Shown piece by piece: positions 1 through 8,452 of a stretch of 64,000 nt of DNA. The translations under genes and the position numbers were made by a program. The stretch spans positions 62,001-126,000 of the forward strand of contig NZ_AQQS01000010.1 in NCBI RefSeq assembly GCF_002088275.1, read 5' to 3'. Below the pieces are notes generated by a model that made no database searches, had not been told where the DNA came from, and worked only from the letters and a program-made list of their open reading frames with translations. Position 1 is the stretch's first letter; each line of letters opens with the position of its first letter. This DNA comes from Aurantimonas sp. 22II-16-19i (GTDB lineage Bacteria; Pseudomonadota; Alphaproteobacteria; Rhizobiales; Rhizobiaceae).

Positions 1-248
1 GTCTGGCCCGCGCTCTCGCGGGAATGCTCTCGATGCGTCCCCGCTACCATATCGACCAGATCGCCGTGTATCGCCTCGTCAGGAGTATCGAGCCGCGGGG
101 GGAACTGTCCACGGCCCAGATGCCGATATCATTCGCCGACCACGACTTCGGAGAAGGCTCCGCGATCTGGACGGCCAAGGGCTGGGTACGCAAGAACTCG
201 GAGGCATACCGCTCGGAAATGGCCCGTATCGAGGCACCGAGCAGTTGA
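1..248 (+). CDS. C-terminal fragment of an unidentified protein (cut by window start)
   Basis: A frame is open from the first bases of the window to a TGA at 246-248, so this is probably the tail of a gene that begins upstream. About 80 residues are visible, with no recognisable motif, signal peptide or membrane segment. Two internal ATGs (24 and 33) exist, but neither has a convincing ribosome binding site, which also fits a cut gene. It lies on the same strand as the next two genes. I cannot assign a function, and it may be a chance frame in GC-rich DNA. Confidence 0.3.
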   Translation, partial: LARALAGMLSMRPRYHIDQIAVYRLVRSIEPRGELSTAQMPISFADHDFGEGSAIWTAKGWVRKNSEAYRSEMARIEAPSS

Positions 249-439
249 GCGATATGGCGTCGCTCGATCCCCGGCGCGCTCGCGTCGACCCGATGAGCGG
301 CCTGACACCAGCGCGCCAGCACGCTTGTTCAACGCCGGCAGGACCGACCTCGTCCGCGACTCAGGCCCTTGCCATTCGTACGGTTATCTTCCAGTCGATA
401 GATGACCGTCCTCGCATCAAGCATCGGATTTCGACGCCC

Positions 440-1153
440 ATGTCCGGCGCCAGTTCTCTTTCGTCCCTCGACCGTCCGCTCGCCAAGCCGGACACCCACC
501 TCGCCGAGTTCGTCCGTTTCCACGGCGCGTGGCTCGACGGCCTCGGCATAAGAGACCGGCCCTGGCTGATCCTCGGCTCGGCTCCGGATCCGACCGTTCC
601 GCCGGAACTCTTCCCCAGCCACGCGCGCATCGACATCAACAATGCGGGCCGCACGGCGGCAGCGCTGGGGCTCGGTCGCGCGGACCTGACGCTGAGAGCC
701 AAGAAGAAGTCCTGGGCCGAGCATCCGCACATCGACACCCGGGGCCTGTTGTGGATCCACACGGCGCCGAGGTTCCTGCTGCGCCCTCTCCTCATCAACA
801 AGCCGTACGACCACATCGGTCGGGTGGCGCCGCTGCGGCGCAGGGACAGGGAGGCCATGGTCACCCATGTCAGCGGCGCCTCGGTCGAGATGATCGGCGA
901 TCTCGGCAAGGTGACGAACGGCGTCGCGGCCATCTGCTACGGTCTGCTGCTCGGCGTGCCGGAAATCGTCGTCGCGGGAATCTCGCTCTCGAAGACCGGA
1001 CACTCCTACGACGATCTCGGCCGGGTGCGGCGCCAGGTCGAAGAGGATGCCGTGATTCTCGACCGGCTCCGCACCGAACCGCGCGTGTCGACGACCGAAG
1101 ACGATCTGGCCGAGACCGCGGGGCTCCGAAGATGGCGTCCGTCGAATGGTTGA
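440..1153 (+). CDS. Conserved hypothetical protein, possible glycosyltransferase-29/MptE-like fold, copy 1
   Basis: A protein of 237 residues when started at ATG 440; the frame is open further upstream, but that part is low complexity. It shares a pattern with the next gene: a DRPWLILGSAP segment near residue 40, an NNAGR-type segment about 25 residues later, and VPEIVVAGISL followed by TGHSYDDL near the C-terminus. Such LGSAP and GHxY patterns occur in nucleotide-sugar-dependent transferases and MptE-like proteins of surface-glycan loci, but this is a resemblance, not an assignment. There is no signal peptide or membrane helix. It and its neighbour probably arose by duplication. Confidence 0.6.
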   Translation: MSGASSLSSLDRPLAKPDTHLAEFVRFHGAWLDGLGIRDRPWLILGSAPDPTVPPELFPSHARIDINNAGRTAAALGLGRADLTLRAKKKSWAEHPHIDTRGLLWIHTAPRFLLRPLLINKPYDHIGRVAPLRRRDREAMVTHVSGASVEMIGDLGKVTNGVAAICYGLLLGVPEIVVAGISLSKTGHSYDDLGRVRRQVEEDAVILDRLRTEPRVSTTEDDLAETAGLRRWRPSNG

Positions 1154-1341
1154 GCCTTATGGCACATCCGGCTGCGTGACCGGGGGAAGCCTACGGCCGG
1201 GTCGCAGCATGGGGTTTTGCGAAACCTCTCCCGCTCGCAGCGTCTGGAAGGGGAATTGCGGCAACGTCAGCCCGCATCCAGGATCAGATGCGACCGCAAG
1301 CGTCATTTCGAGAATCCTGAAGAGACCCCGGACCCAGAACC

Positions 1342-2010
1342 ATGCCCAAAGCAAATTCCGTCTCGGCCAATTTCAAGCGCACATTGCGCTTCAATGAGAC
1401 ATGGCTGCAGCAACACGGCCTGCTGGGCCGGCCATGGTTCATGCTCGGCTCGGCGCCCAATCCGTCCATCCCGTCGAAGCTGCCAGACGATACCGTCTAC
1501 GCCTATGTGAAGTTCGCGGGACGCAGCGCCAGGCAGCATGGCCTTCCGGACGCCGACATCACCCTCGCGACCACGTGGGACGAGGCGCGCTGGAACGATC
1601 TCAACCTGTCGCTGGTGCTGCGGGTTCGCAACAAGGTCTCCTGGCGGGTCTATTTCTCGCGACTGGGCCGCAAGGCGTCGGACAAGGAATGCGAACTGCT
1701 CAGCCACGAGCGGGACGACTACGTGCTGCATGCGATGCATTCGCGGTTCCGCGGTGTCGGAGACCATCTGAGACCATCCAGCGCCCTGTCGATGCTCGCA
1801 TTCGCGATCGCCCACGAGGTCCCCGAGGTCGTCATCGCGGGCATCTCCCTCGATCAGACGGGCCACGCCTACAACGACCTGAATCTGCAGCGCAAACACG
1901 GTCCGGAAGATCGTGCGGCACTGATCGCGGTCGCCGCCCATCATCCCCACGTGAAAACCAGCGAGCCGAGCCTCTCGGAGGCGACAGGGCTGCCGCTCTA
2001 TCGCGGCTGA
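1342..2010 (+). CDS. Conserved hypothetical protein, possible glycosyltransferase-29/MptE-like fold, copy 2
   Basis: A protein of 222 residues starting at ATG 1342. It parallels the upstream gene: GRPWFMLGSAP near residue 30, a KFAGRSARQHGLPDADI stretch matching the NNAGR region, and VPEVVIAGISLDQTGHAYNDL near residues 160-180. Similarity is spread over the full length, so these are diverged paralogues rather than a recent duplication. It is soluble by inspection. A role in surface polysaccharide or sialic-acid-like transfer is possible but unproven. The 188-base gap before it shows no clear promoter, so the two may be co-transcribed. Confidence 0.65.
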   Translation: MPKANSVSANFKRTLRFNETWLQQHGLLGRPWFMLGSAPNPSIPSKLPDDTVYAYVKFAGRSARQHGLPDADITLATTWDEARWNDLNLSLVLRVRNKVSWRVYFSRLGRKASDKECELLSHERDDYVLHAMHSRFRGVGDHLRPSSALSMLAFAIAHEVPEVVIAGISLDQTGHAYNDLNLQRKHGPEDRAALIAVAAHHPHVKTSEPSLSEATGLPLYRG

Positions 2011-2341
2011 GAAGCCGGCGGGCGGCCCCGTCCGCAGGCCCGGTGACGCGTTCTGGCGACGCCGCCGGTCCAAGGTCACATTCGAGACGGTATCTGCGGG
2101 CTCGGCCGAGGGCCGGCGGGTACGGCGGACTGCCCGCAGCCTGTTCCCTCCCGGCGGCCTCGTCATCCTGCCCCGCATTCCCGGATGAAGCTCGCTTCGT
2201 CCTTTCAGCCGATCCTTCCCCATTTCCACCGGACATGAAGCAGACATCGTTCGCCTGGATGAACTATCTGTCTCGTCACGGCGTCAGGCAGCTTCGGGGC
2301 GAAGGGGCGAGATGGGCAGACACTGGAGGATCGGTCGAACG
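2011..2341. other. Intergenic region without a recognisable gene
   Basis: 331 bases between the second paralogue and the histidine kinase. Open frames cross it in several phases, but none has a start signal or protein-like composition. It presumably holds the promoter of the kinase operon. I see no strong hairpin. Confidence 0.5.
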
Positions 2342-3757
2342 ATGTCGCTGAAGGCCCGCCTCGCGCTGACCCTGACACTGGCCTTCGCCGCCATCGTCAT
2401 CATCGGCGCGGTGCTGACCTTCTTCCAGGCGCGCGACAACATCCACACCGAGCTGCAGGCCGCCCGCAGCGTCGCCACCAACCGCGTCGCCCAGCTGGTC
2501 GCCGAACTGCCGGCATCGGGCGATGCGCGCGGCAAGCTCGCCGGCTTCGTTCGCACCTTCAACGGCGATCGCCGGGTCAAGATCCTGCTGATCGATTCCC
2601 TCGGCGTCATCCGCGACCAGTCGTTCATGGCGGAGGGTTTCGGCGCCCTGCCCAACTGGTTCGCCAGGCTGCTTTCCTCCGATCCCTCGACGACGGTCAT
2701 GCCGCTCACGGCCGTCTCCGCCCCGATCACGTCGGCCGCGATCATCGTCGATCCGCGCAACGAGCTCGCCGACGCCTGGTTCGATCTCCTGACGTCGCTC
2801 GGCCTTCTGGTGCTGTTCCTCGCCCTCGCCTTCCTGGCCATCTGGATCGTCGCCGACCGGGCGCTCCGGCCCCTGACCGCGATCCACGACGCCTTCACCC
2901 GCATCGGCGGCGGCGACTATTCGGTCAAGGTCCAGCCGGAAGGCCCGCCCGAGATGCGCGAGCTGGCGAGCGGGCTGAACACCATGACGGAGCGCATCGA
3001 GGCGATCTCGAGCCGCAACCGGCGGCTCTCCGAACGCCTGCTGCATCTCCAGGACGAGGAGCGCGCCGAGCTCGCCCGCGATCTCCACGACGACATCGGG
3101 CCGCTGCTCTTCGCCATCGACGTCGATGCCTCCAGCATCCGCCGCGCGGCGAACGCCGAGAGCCCCTCGCCTAAGGTCATCGTCGAGCGCGCCGGGGGGA
3201 TCGTCGCGGCGGCCCATCAGGCGCGCCGGCAACTGCGGCGCATTCTCGGCAATCTGCGGCCGGGCGCGATGTCCGGCCTCGGCCTCAAGGGCGCGATCGA
3301 GGAGATGGTCGCCGAGCTTCGCTCGCGCCACGAAGGAATCGACTTCGACCTCGAGCTCTGCGACGGCGAATTCGGCGCCACCGTCGAGACTCTCGTCCAC
3401 CGCGCCGTCAGGGAAGCCGTGACAAACGCGCTGCGCCATGGCACGCCGGACGTGATCACCATCACGGTCGAGGCAGTTGCCGGCTGCCTCGCCTTCACGG
3501 TCAGCGACGACGGCGGCGGTTTTTCCGGCAAGCGGCCGGAGGGCGGCTTCGGCCTCGTCGGCATGCGCGAACGGATCGAGGCCGCCGGCGGCGCGATGCA
3601 GGTGGAGGAAATCGCCCGGCCACGCGGGGTGAAGGTGTCCGGCGCCGTGCCCGTTGCCGCAAGCCGCCTTGCCGGCGCCCCTCGGCTGTCCGATAGAATG
3701 CCGCTCGACGAGACGGCCGCGACGGGCGCCATGGCGACCTTGAGGGACGAGACGTGA
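2342..3757 (+). CDS. flhS: Sensor histidine kinase, FlhS/NarX-like (HisKA_3)
   Basis: A membrane sensor kinase of 471 residues. Helix 1 is near residues 5-28, a short periplasmic domain follows, helix 2 is near 145-170, then come a HAMP linker and a HisKA_3 dimerisation helix with the phospho-acceptor His at about 249 (ARDLHDDIG). The ATPase domain ends with DDGGGF and GFGLVGMRERIE boxes. HisKA_3 kinases pair with LuxR-type regulators, and one follows 10 bases downstream. Together they match FlhS/FlhR and related alcohol/formaldehyde regulators. The genes downstream belong to a PQQ-alcohol-oxidation set, which supports that name, though the ligand is not readable. Start: ATG 2342 is chosen; ATG 2312, with its own purine-rich site, would add ten residues. 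Confidence 0.85.
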   Translation: MSLKARLALTLTLAFAAIVIIGAVLTFFQARDNIHTELQAARSVATNRVAQLVAELPASGDARGKLAGFVRTFNGDRRVKILLIDSLGVIRDQSFMAEGFGALPNWFARLLSSDPSTTVMPLTAVSAPITSAAIIVDPRNELADAWFDLLTSLGLLVLFLALAFLAIWIVADRALRPLTAIHDAFTRIGGGDYSVKVQPEGPPEMRELASGLNTMTERIEAISSRNRRLSERLLHLQDEERAELARDLHDDIGPLLFAIDVDASSIRRAANAESPSPKVIVERAGGIVAAAHQARRQLRRILGNLRPGAMSGLGLKGAIEEMVAELRSRHEGIDFDLELCDGEFGATVETLVHRAVREAVTNALRHGTPDVITITVEAVAGCLAFTVSDDGGGFSGKRPEGGFGLVGMRERIEAAGGAMQVEEIARPRGVKVSGAVPVAASRLAGAPRLSDRMPLDETAATGAMATLRDET

Positions 3758-3767
3758 AGGACGCGAG

Positions 3768-4403
3768 ATGAAACTGCTGATCGTCGACGACCACAAGGTG
3801 GTTCGCGACGGCATCCGCCGGTTGGTCGAACCCATCACCATCACGGCGATCGCCGAGGCCGAGAGCCCGTCGGAGGCGCTGCGCGAGTTCCGCGCCATGC
3901 GGCCGGACGTGACGATCCTCGACATCAACCTGAAGAACGGCAGCGGTCTCGACGTGCTGCGCCGGCTGCGGGCCGACGATCCGAAGGCGAGGATCGTCAT
4001 CTTCTCGATGTATTCCGACGTCGTCTACGCCGTCTCGGCCCGGCGCGAGGGCGCGCTCGGCTACGTCTCGAAGAGCGCTCCCTCGGACGAGCTGCTGGTG
4101 GCGCTGGAAAAGGCCAAGGCGAACGAGCCCTATGTCGACAGCGAGACATCGGCGCTGATGAGCGAGCACACCACCCGCGACACCGGCGTTTCCGACCTCA
4201 CCCGGCGCGAGCTGCAGATCCTCCACATGCTCGGCGACGGCAAGAGCCTCACCGAGATCGCCGACGGCCTCGGCGTCGCCTACAAGACCGTCGCCAACAC
4301 CTCGACCCGGATGAAGGAGAAGCTCGGCGTCGAGCGCACCTCCGATCTCGTGCGGTTCGCGCTGGAAACCAAGGGCGGGCGCATGCTGGGCAGCGGCGAA
4401 TGA
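3768..4403 (+). CDS. flhR: LuxR-family response regulator, FlhR-like
   Basis: A response regulator of 211 residues. The receiver domain occupies residues 1-120, with acidic pocket residues in IVDDH, the phospho-acceptor Asp near 52 (ILDINL) and the conserved Lys in YVSKSAP. A LuxR-type helix-turn-helix lies near 143-200 (LTRRELQILHMLGDGKSLTEIA). It begins 10 bases after the kinase, so the pair is one transcript. FlhR-type regulators switch on genes for methanol, formaldehyde or other alcohol oxidation. Here the adjacent propeller and ABC genes and the distant flhA-fghA pair (30.8-32.8 kb) are likely targets, but I could not identify an operator. Confidence 0.88.
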   Translation: MKLLIVDDHKVVRDGIRRLVEPITITAIAEAESPSEALREFRAMRPDVTILDINLKNGSGLDVLRRLRADDPKARIVIFSMYSDVVYAVSARREGALGYVSKSAPSDELLVALEKAKANEPYVDSETSALMSEHTTRDTGVSDLTRRELQILHMLGDGKSLTEIADGLGVAYKTVANTSTRMKEKLGVERTSDLVRFALETKGGRMLGSGE

Positions 4404-4557
4404 TCGGCCCTGGCGAGATTTAAGGGAACTTGTCCTGTTGCGGAGAGGGAATTCTGCACGCTAGCAATTCAGGTGTCGCCGCCCCTCGCGGCTTGTCTCT
4501 CCCAAGGGCAAGTCGTGCGGGGCGGTGGGCACCGGCACACGGGACGGGAGGCTCGCA

Positions 4558-4860
4558 ATGTCCATGACGAACATGTCCATGACGAAACGGCTCGCACTGA
4601 CCCTGGCATTGGCCCTCGCGCCTGTCTTCGCGTCGGGTCCCGTCCTTGCCCAGCAAGCGGAAACCGTCGAAGACATGGCGTCCGCCGATGAGGTCGCCAA
4701 GGTCGCAGAAACGCTGGCGAAGATCGGCTGCACGGCGCCGGCCGTCGAGAAGGAGAGCGAGACCCTCTTCGAGGTCGACGATGCGACCTGCGAGATCGGC
4801 CAGTACGACATCAAGCTCAATGGCGACTACAAGATCATCGTGATGTCGATCGACGAATAG
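4558..4860 (+). CDS. Small exported protein, PepSY-like
   Basis: A protein of 100 residues with a hydrophobic signal peptide (MTKRLALTLALALAPVF) and cleavage likely after VLA-Q. The mature part of about 70 residues has two cysteines, one in IGCTAPAV and one in DATCEIGQYD, that could form a disulfide in the periplasm. The beta-rich end resembles small PepSY-like domains. ATG 4558 is chosen because GGGAGG lies about 7 bases upstream; further in-frame ATGs follow closely. It sits between the FlhSR-like regulators and the beta-propeller gene, so it is probably part of that regulon. Function unknown. Confidence 0.7.
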   Translation: MSMTNMSMTKRLALTLALALAPVFASGPVLAQQAETVEDMASADEVAKVAETLAKIGCTAPAVEKESETLFEVDDATCEIGQYDIKLNGDYKIIVMSIDE

Positions 4861-4923
4861 TCCATCGCATCGCCTGAAGGGTCCACCGGCCGCACAACGC
4901 GACCGGCTCATGGGAGGAACGAT

Positions 4924-5898
4924 TTGAGACGTCTGTCCGTAGCGGCCCTCGCCGCACTTCTCGCCTCATCGGCGAGCCCGGCCTTCGCCTACAAGGTCTT
5001 CGTGTCGAACGAAAAGGGCAACGACATCACGGTGCTCGATTCGCAGCAGGACTTCGCCGTCGTCGACACCTTCAAGGTCGGGCAGCGGCCCCGCGGCATC
5101 GCGGTCAGTCCGGACGGCAAGTCTCTCTACGTCTGCGCGAGCGACGACGACACCATCCAGGAATACGACACCGAGACCCACGCCTTCAAGCGCACACTCC
5201 CCTCGGGGCCCGACCCCGAGCTCCTCGTCGTGTCGCCGAGCGGCGACCAGCTCTACGCCGCCAACGAGGACGACAATCTCGTCACCGTCATCGACCTGAA
5301 GACCGGCGCCCGCCTCGCCGAGATCCCGGTCGGCGTCGAGCCGGAAGGGATGGGCGTTTCGCCCGACGGCAACACCATCGTGAACACGTCGGAAACGACG
5401 AACATGGCGCATTTCATCGATCGCGACAGCCAGCAGATCACCGCCAACGTCCTCGTCGATTCCCGCCCCCGCTTCGCCCAGTACAAGCAGGACGGATCGG
5501 AGATCTGGGTGTCCGCCGAGATCGGCGGGACGGTCTCGGTGATCGATGCCGCGACCAAGGAGATCACCCACAAGATCACCTTCGAGATTCCCGGCATCCG
5601 CTCCGAGGCGATCCAGCCGGTGGGCGTCCGCATCAGCGACGACGGCACCAAGGCCTATGTGGCGCTCGGACCCGCCAACCGGGTGGCGGTGATCGACACC
5701 TCGACCTACGAGGTCACGGACTATCTGCTCGTCGGCCAGCGCGTCTGGCAGTTGGCCTTCTCGCCGGACCAGCAGTACCTCTTCACCACCAATGGCCTGT
5801 CGAACGACATCACGATCATCGACGTCGCATCCGACAAGGCCATCAAGAGCGTCCAGGTCGGCCAGCAACCGTGGGGCGTCGCCGTCACGCCGAACTGA
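4924..5898 (+). CDS. PQQ-dependent catabolism-associated YVTN beta-propeller protein
   Basis: A periplasmic protein of 324 residues with a signal peptide (cleavage near AFA-YK). It consists of about seven repeated blades carrying GQRPRGIAVSPDGKSLYV-type units (for example VGVEPEGMGVSPDG and QVGQQPWGVAVTPN), the hallmark of YVTN propellers. Proteins of this type are encoded next to PQQ-dependent alcohol dehydrogenases and their associated ABC transporter; PedB of Pseudomonas is the nearest named relative I know. It starts at TTG 4924 behind GGGAGGAAC. The exact biochemical role is not established; it may scaffold or bind a partner. The ABC genes downstream support the assignment. Confidence 0.85.
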   Translation: MRRLSVAALAALLASSASPAFAYKVFVSNEKGNDITVLDSQQDFAVVDTFKVGQRPRGIAVSPDGKSLYVCASDDDTIQEYDTETHAFKRTLPSGPDPELLVVSPSGDQLYAANEDDNLVTVIDLKTGARLAEIPVGVEPEGMGVSPDGNTIVNTSETTNMAHFIDRDSQQITANVLVDSRPRFAQYKQDGSEIWVSAEIGGTVSVIDAATKEITHKITFEIPGIRSEAIQPVGVRISDDGTKAYVALGPANRVAVIDTSTYEVTDYLLVGQRVWQLAFSPDQQYLFTTNGLSNDITIIDVASDKAIKSVQVGQQPWGVAVTPN

Positions 5899-5962
5899 TC
5901 TGGCCGCTCTGCCTGAACCGATCTGCGCTGTACGATTTTCTGAAATCCGGGAGGATATCGAG

Positions 5963-6601
5963 ATGAAATCACCTTGGCTCGCACTGATGGCGACCGTTTT
6001 CGGCCTGGGCGTCGCATTCGCGCCGGCCGGCCCTGCCTTTGCTCAGGCAGACGATGACGACGCGGCCAAGCCGGCGGCATCGGCCACCGCCGAGGCCGAT
6101 GACGATGATGACGACGATGATGACGGCGAAAGCCATGGTGCGAACATGGTTCCGGCGGCCGACGGGCTGAAGATCCCGAAGGGCTCGGAGATGATGCCGG
6201 CGGCGGCGTTGAACGGCGACCAGATCGGCCTGCCGAAGAACAGCCTGTCCTCGCAGATCATCACGCCTCTCGTGCTCGGCCAGGGCGGTGAGCCCTTCAA
6301 GGTCAGTCACAACGACTTCTACATGCGCGCCGGCCAGGCCTATCGCTGGGACATCAAGTCCGAGGGCGACATCGAGTACAAGTTCAACGCGCCGGACTTC
6401 TTCCGCAACGTCTGGATGAACCAGATCGTCATCGACGATCTCGAGATCCACATGGCGGGCGCGCCGGCCTGGCTGGAATATGACGCCCACGGCACCATCA
6501 CCGTCCAGTTCCAGACCGTTCGGCCCGGCCGCTACGAATGGAGCGTCGGCGGGCTCGACGAAGAGCACGAGATGAAGGGCACGATCACCGTCGTACCGTG
6601 A
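5963..6601 (+). CDS. Exported Asp-rich protein with cupredoxin-like C-terminal domain
   Basis: A protein of 212 residues starting at ATG 5963 behind GGGAGGA. A signal peptide ends near residue 27 (PAFA-QA). The mature N-terminus is strongly acidic: four Asp at 30-33 and nine consecutive Asp at 46-54, followed by GESHG. The rest (70-212) is a beta-rich domain ending in RPGRYEWSVGG and KGTITVVP, which resembles a cupredoxin-type sandwich but lacks an obvious Cys copper ligand. It lies between the beta-propeller and ABC genes. An exposed acidic tract could bind Ca2+ or lanthanide ions; this is inference. It shows no DxDxDG EF-hand loop, so it is not lanmodulin. Confidence 0.8.
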   Translation: MKSPWLALMATVFGLGVAFAPAGPAFAQADDDDAAKPAASATAEADDDDDDDDDGESHGANMVPAADGLKIPKGSEMMPAAALNGDQIGLPKNSLSSQIITPLVLGQGGEPFKVSHNDFYMRAGQAYRWDIKSEGDIEYKFNAPDFFRNVWMNQIVIDDLEIHMAGAPAWLEYDAHGTITVQFQTVRPGRYEWSVGGLDEEHEMKGTITVVP

Positions 6602-6623
6602 CATCGGTCATCGCAGCGACAGA

Positions 6624-6649
6624 GAGGCCGCGGATCACTCCGCGGCCTC
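6624..6649 (+). terminator. Hairpin after the Asp-rich protein gene
   Basis: A perfect 10-base-pair GC-rich stem (6624-6633 with 6640-6649) around a 6-base loop, 22 bases after the stop codon. No T-run follows, so it may be a weak terminator, a processing site or an mRNA-stabilising structure before the ABC genes. Confidence 0.5.
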
Positions 6650-6741
6650 ATGCCGTTCGAGCCTGAAGCCGTTCAGGCCTCTGGCCTCCAGACAAGCCTC
6701 TGCCCTATAAGGGACAAGGCGCCGAGGAAAGCGATGCAGGA

Positions 6742-7539
6742 ATGCAGGACGGGACCCTGACACACCACCAGCCGCACGGTCTTCCCGCCCTCGCCGTCGA
6801 GCGGGTCAGCCATTCCTATGGCCAGCGCAAGGCCCTCGACGCCGTCTCCTTCACCGTGCCGCAGGGCTCCTTCACCGCGCTTCTCGGGCCCAACGGCGCC
6901 GGCAAGTCGACCCTGTTCTCGCTGATCACGCGGCTGTTCAACGTCCGCGATGGCGCGATGCGCATCCTCGGCTTCGACCTTTCGACCGATCCTGGCGAGG
7001 CGCTGCGCCGGCTCGGCGTCGTCTTCCAGGCCCGCACCCTCGACCTCGACCTGTCGATCAGCCAGAACCTCGTCTATCACGCTGCGCTGCACGGCATGCC
7101 CGCATCGGCGGCCAGGGCGCGAATCGCCGAGATTCTCGCGACCTCCGAGTTGCGCTCGCGGCTCCAGGAAAAGGCGCGCAACCTCTCCGGGGGACAGCTC
7201 AGGAGCATCGAGATCGTCCGCGCCTTCATGCACCGGCCGCGGCTGATCCTGCTCGACGAGCCGACCGTCGGCCTCGACATCCGCTCGCGGGCCGCGATCC
7301 TCGCCGAGGTCCGCCGGCTGGTGAAGGAGGAAGGCGTCAGCGTCCTCTGGGCGACGCACCTCATCGACGAGATCGACGCCAGCGACCGGGTGGTCGTCCT
7401 CCACCAGGGCAAGGTGCTGGCCGAAGGGCGGGTCCCGGACATCCTCGCGGCCGAAGGCGCGAAGACGATCGGCGACGCCTTCACCCGGCTCACCGGCGTG
7501 CGGGCAAGGGCGATCGAGCCGGAGGAGATGCACGCATGA
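6742..7539 (+). CDS. ABC transporter ATP-binding protein, PQQ-alcohol-dehydrogenase-associated type
   Basis: A nucleotide-binding subunit of 265 residues. Walker A is GPNGAGKST, the signature is LSGGQLRSIEI, Walker B is LILLDEP, and the switch His lies in LWATHLIDEI. It is a CcmA/DRR-like ATPase of ABC-2 exporter-type systems; the version beside PQQ dehydrogenases is a recognised family (PedA1, LutE relatives). Its stop overlaps the permease start by four bases (ATGA), so the two are translated together and form one membrane complex. ATG 6742 is the first in-frame start. Substrate unknown: alcohol-oxidation products, a dehydrogenase factor or metal have all been suggested for this family. Confidence 0.88.
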   Translation: MQDGTLTHHQPHGLPALAVERVSHSYGQRKALDAVSFTVPQGSFTALLGPNGAGKSTLFSLITRLFNVRDGAMRILGFDLSTDPGEALRRLGVVFQARTLDLDLSISQNLVYHAALHGMPASAARARIAEILATSELRSRLQEKARNLSGGQLRSIEIVRAFMHRPRLILLDEPTVGLDIRSRAAILAEVRRLVKEEGVSVLWATHLIDEIDASDRVVVLHQGKVLAEGRVPDILAAEGAKTIGDAFTRLTGVRARAIEPEEMHA

Positions 7540-8387
7540 GCGAGATGTCGATCGAGCGGGCCGGTGCGGTGCCGATCCGGCGCGGGTTTCCGCTGTCGGC
7601 CTATCTCATCTGCGCCGGCGGCATCGTCTGGCGCGAGGCGCTGCGCTTCATCCATCAGCGCGAGCGCTTCGTCTCGGCGCTGGTCCGCCCGCTCCTCTGG
7701 CTGTTCATCTTCGCCGCCGGCTTCCGCCAGGTGCTCGGCGTCTCGATCATCGCCCCCTACCAGACCTACATTCTCTACGAGGTCTACATCGCGCCCGGCC
7801 TCGTCGGCATGATCCTCCTGTTCAACGGCATGCAGTCGTCGCTGTCGATGGTCTACGACCGCGAGACCGGCACGATGAAGACCCTGCTCGTCTCGCCGCT
7901 GCCGCGGTGGTTCCTCCTGGTCTCCAAGCTGTTTGCCGGCGTCTCCGTCGGCGTCGTCCAGGTCTATGTGTTCTTCGCCATCGCCTGGTTCTGGGAGGTC
8001 CAGCCCGAGCCCCTCAGCTATCTGACCGCCCTGCCGGCGATCGTGCTCGCCGGGCTGATGCTCGGCGCGCTCGGCATGCTGCTTTCCTCGCTGGTCCAGC
8101 AGTTGGAGAACTTCGCCGGCGTGATGAACTTCGTCATCTTCCCGATGTATTTCGCCTCTTCGGCCCTCTATCCCCTGTGGCGCGTGCAGGAATCGAGCCC
8201 GCTGCTCTACCGGATCTGCCAGTTCAACCCTTTCACCCACGCTGTGGAACTCGTGCGCTTCGCGCTGTATCAACAGCTGAACCTTCAGGCCCTGGCGATC
8301 GTCGCCGGCTGCACCATCGTCTTTCTCGGCGGCGCCATCGTCGCCTACGATCCGGCGCGCGGCCTGATCAGCCGCAAGCGGCAATAG
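7536..8387 (+). CDS. ABC-2 type permease, PedC-like
   Basis: An inner-membrane permease of 283 residues with about six helices, a large cytoplasmic N-terminal segment (REALRFIHQRERFVSALVRP) and the ABC-2 pattern. It resembles PedC, the permease of the transporter associated with PQQ-dependent alcohol oxidation. It overlaps the ATPase gene by ATGA, a firm sign of coupled translation. No periplasmic substrate-binding protein gene lies in the cluster, although related loci have one. Whether it imports or exports is uncertain: ABC-2 folds usually export, but genetics in relatives link the system to lanthanide acquisition. Confidence 0.86.
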   Translation: MSEMSIERAGAVPIRRGFPLSAYLICAGGIVWREALRFIHQRERFVSALVRPLLWLFIFAAGFRQVLGVSIIAPYQTYILYEVYIAPGLVGMILLFNGMQSSLSMVYDRETGTMKTLLVSPLPRWFLLVSKLFAGVSVGVVQVYVFFAIAWFWEVQPEPLSYLTALPAIVLAGLMLGALGMLLSSLVQQLENFAGVMNFVIFPMYFASSALYPLWRVQESSPLLYRICQFNPFTHAVELVRFALYQQLNLQALAIVAGCTIVFLGGAIVAYDPARGLISRKRQ

Positions 8388-8452
8388 GCTGGACAGCCTC
8401 GGGGGTTCGGGAGCCCCGGGGACGCTCGACGAAAATTCTGGGAGGACATGAC

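Noticed and set aside
2276-4000. A 574-codon minus-strand frame over the FlhSR genes
   Set aside because: It is a shadow of GC-rich coding in the opposite strand: composition is typical of antisense frames (Asp/Arg/Glu/Gly-rich), no domain is seen, and the plus-strand proteins have clear motifs.
4420-4911. A minus-strand frame over the small exported protein
   Set aside because: The plus-strand protein has a signal peptide and a well-placed GGGAGG. The minus frame has neither.
6052-6136. An EF-hand or lanmodulin-like domain in the Asp-rich protein
   Set aside because: The Asp residues form continuous runs without the DxDxDG loop and flanking helices, so the region is acidic low-complexity sequence.
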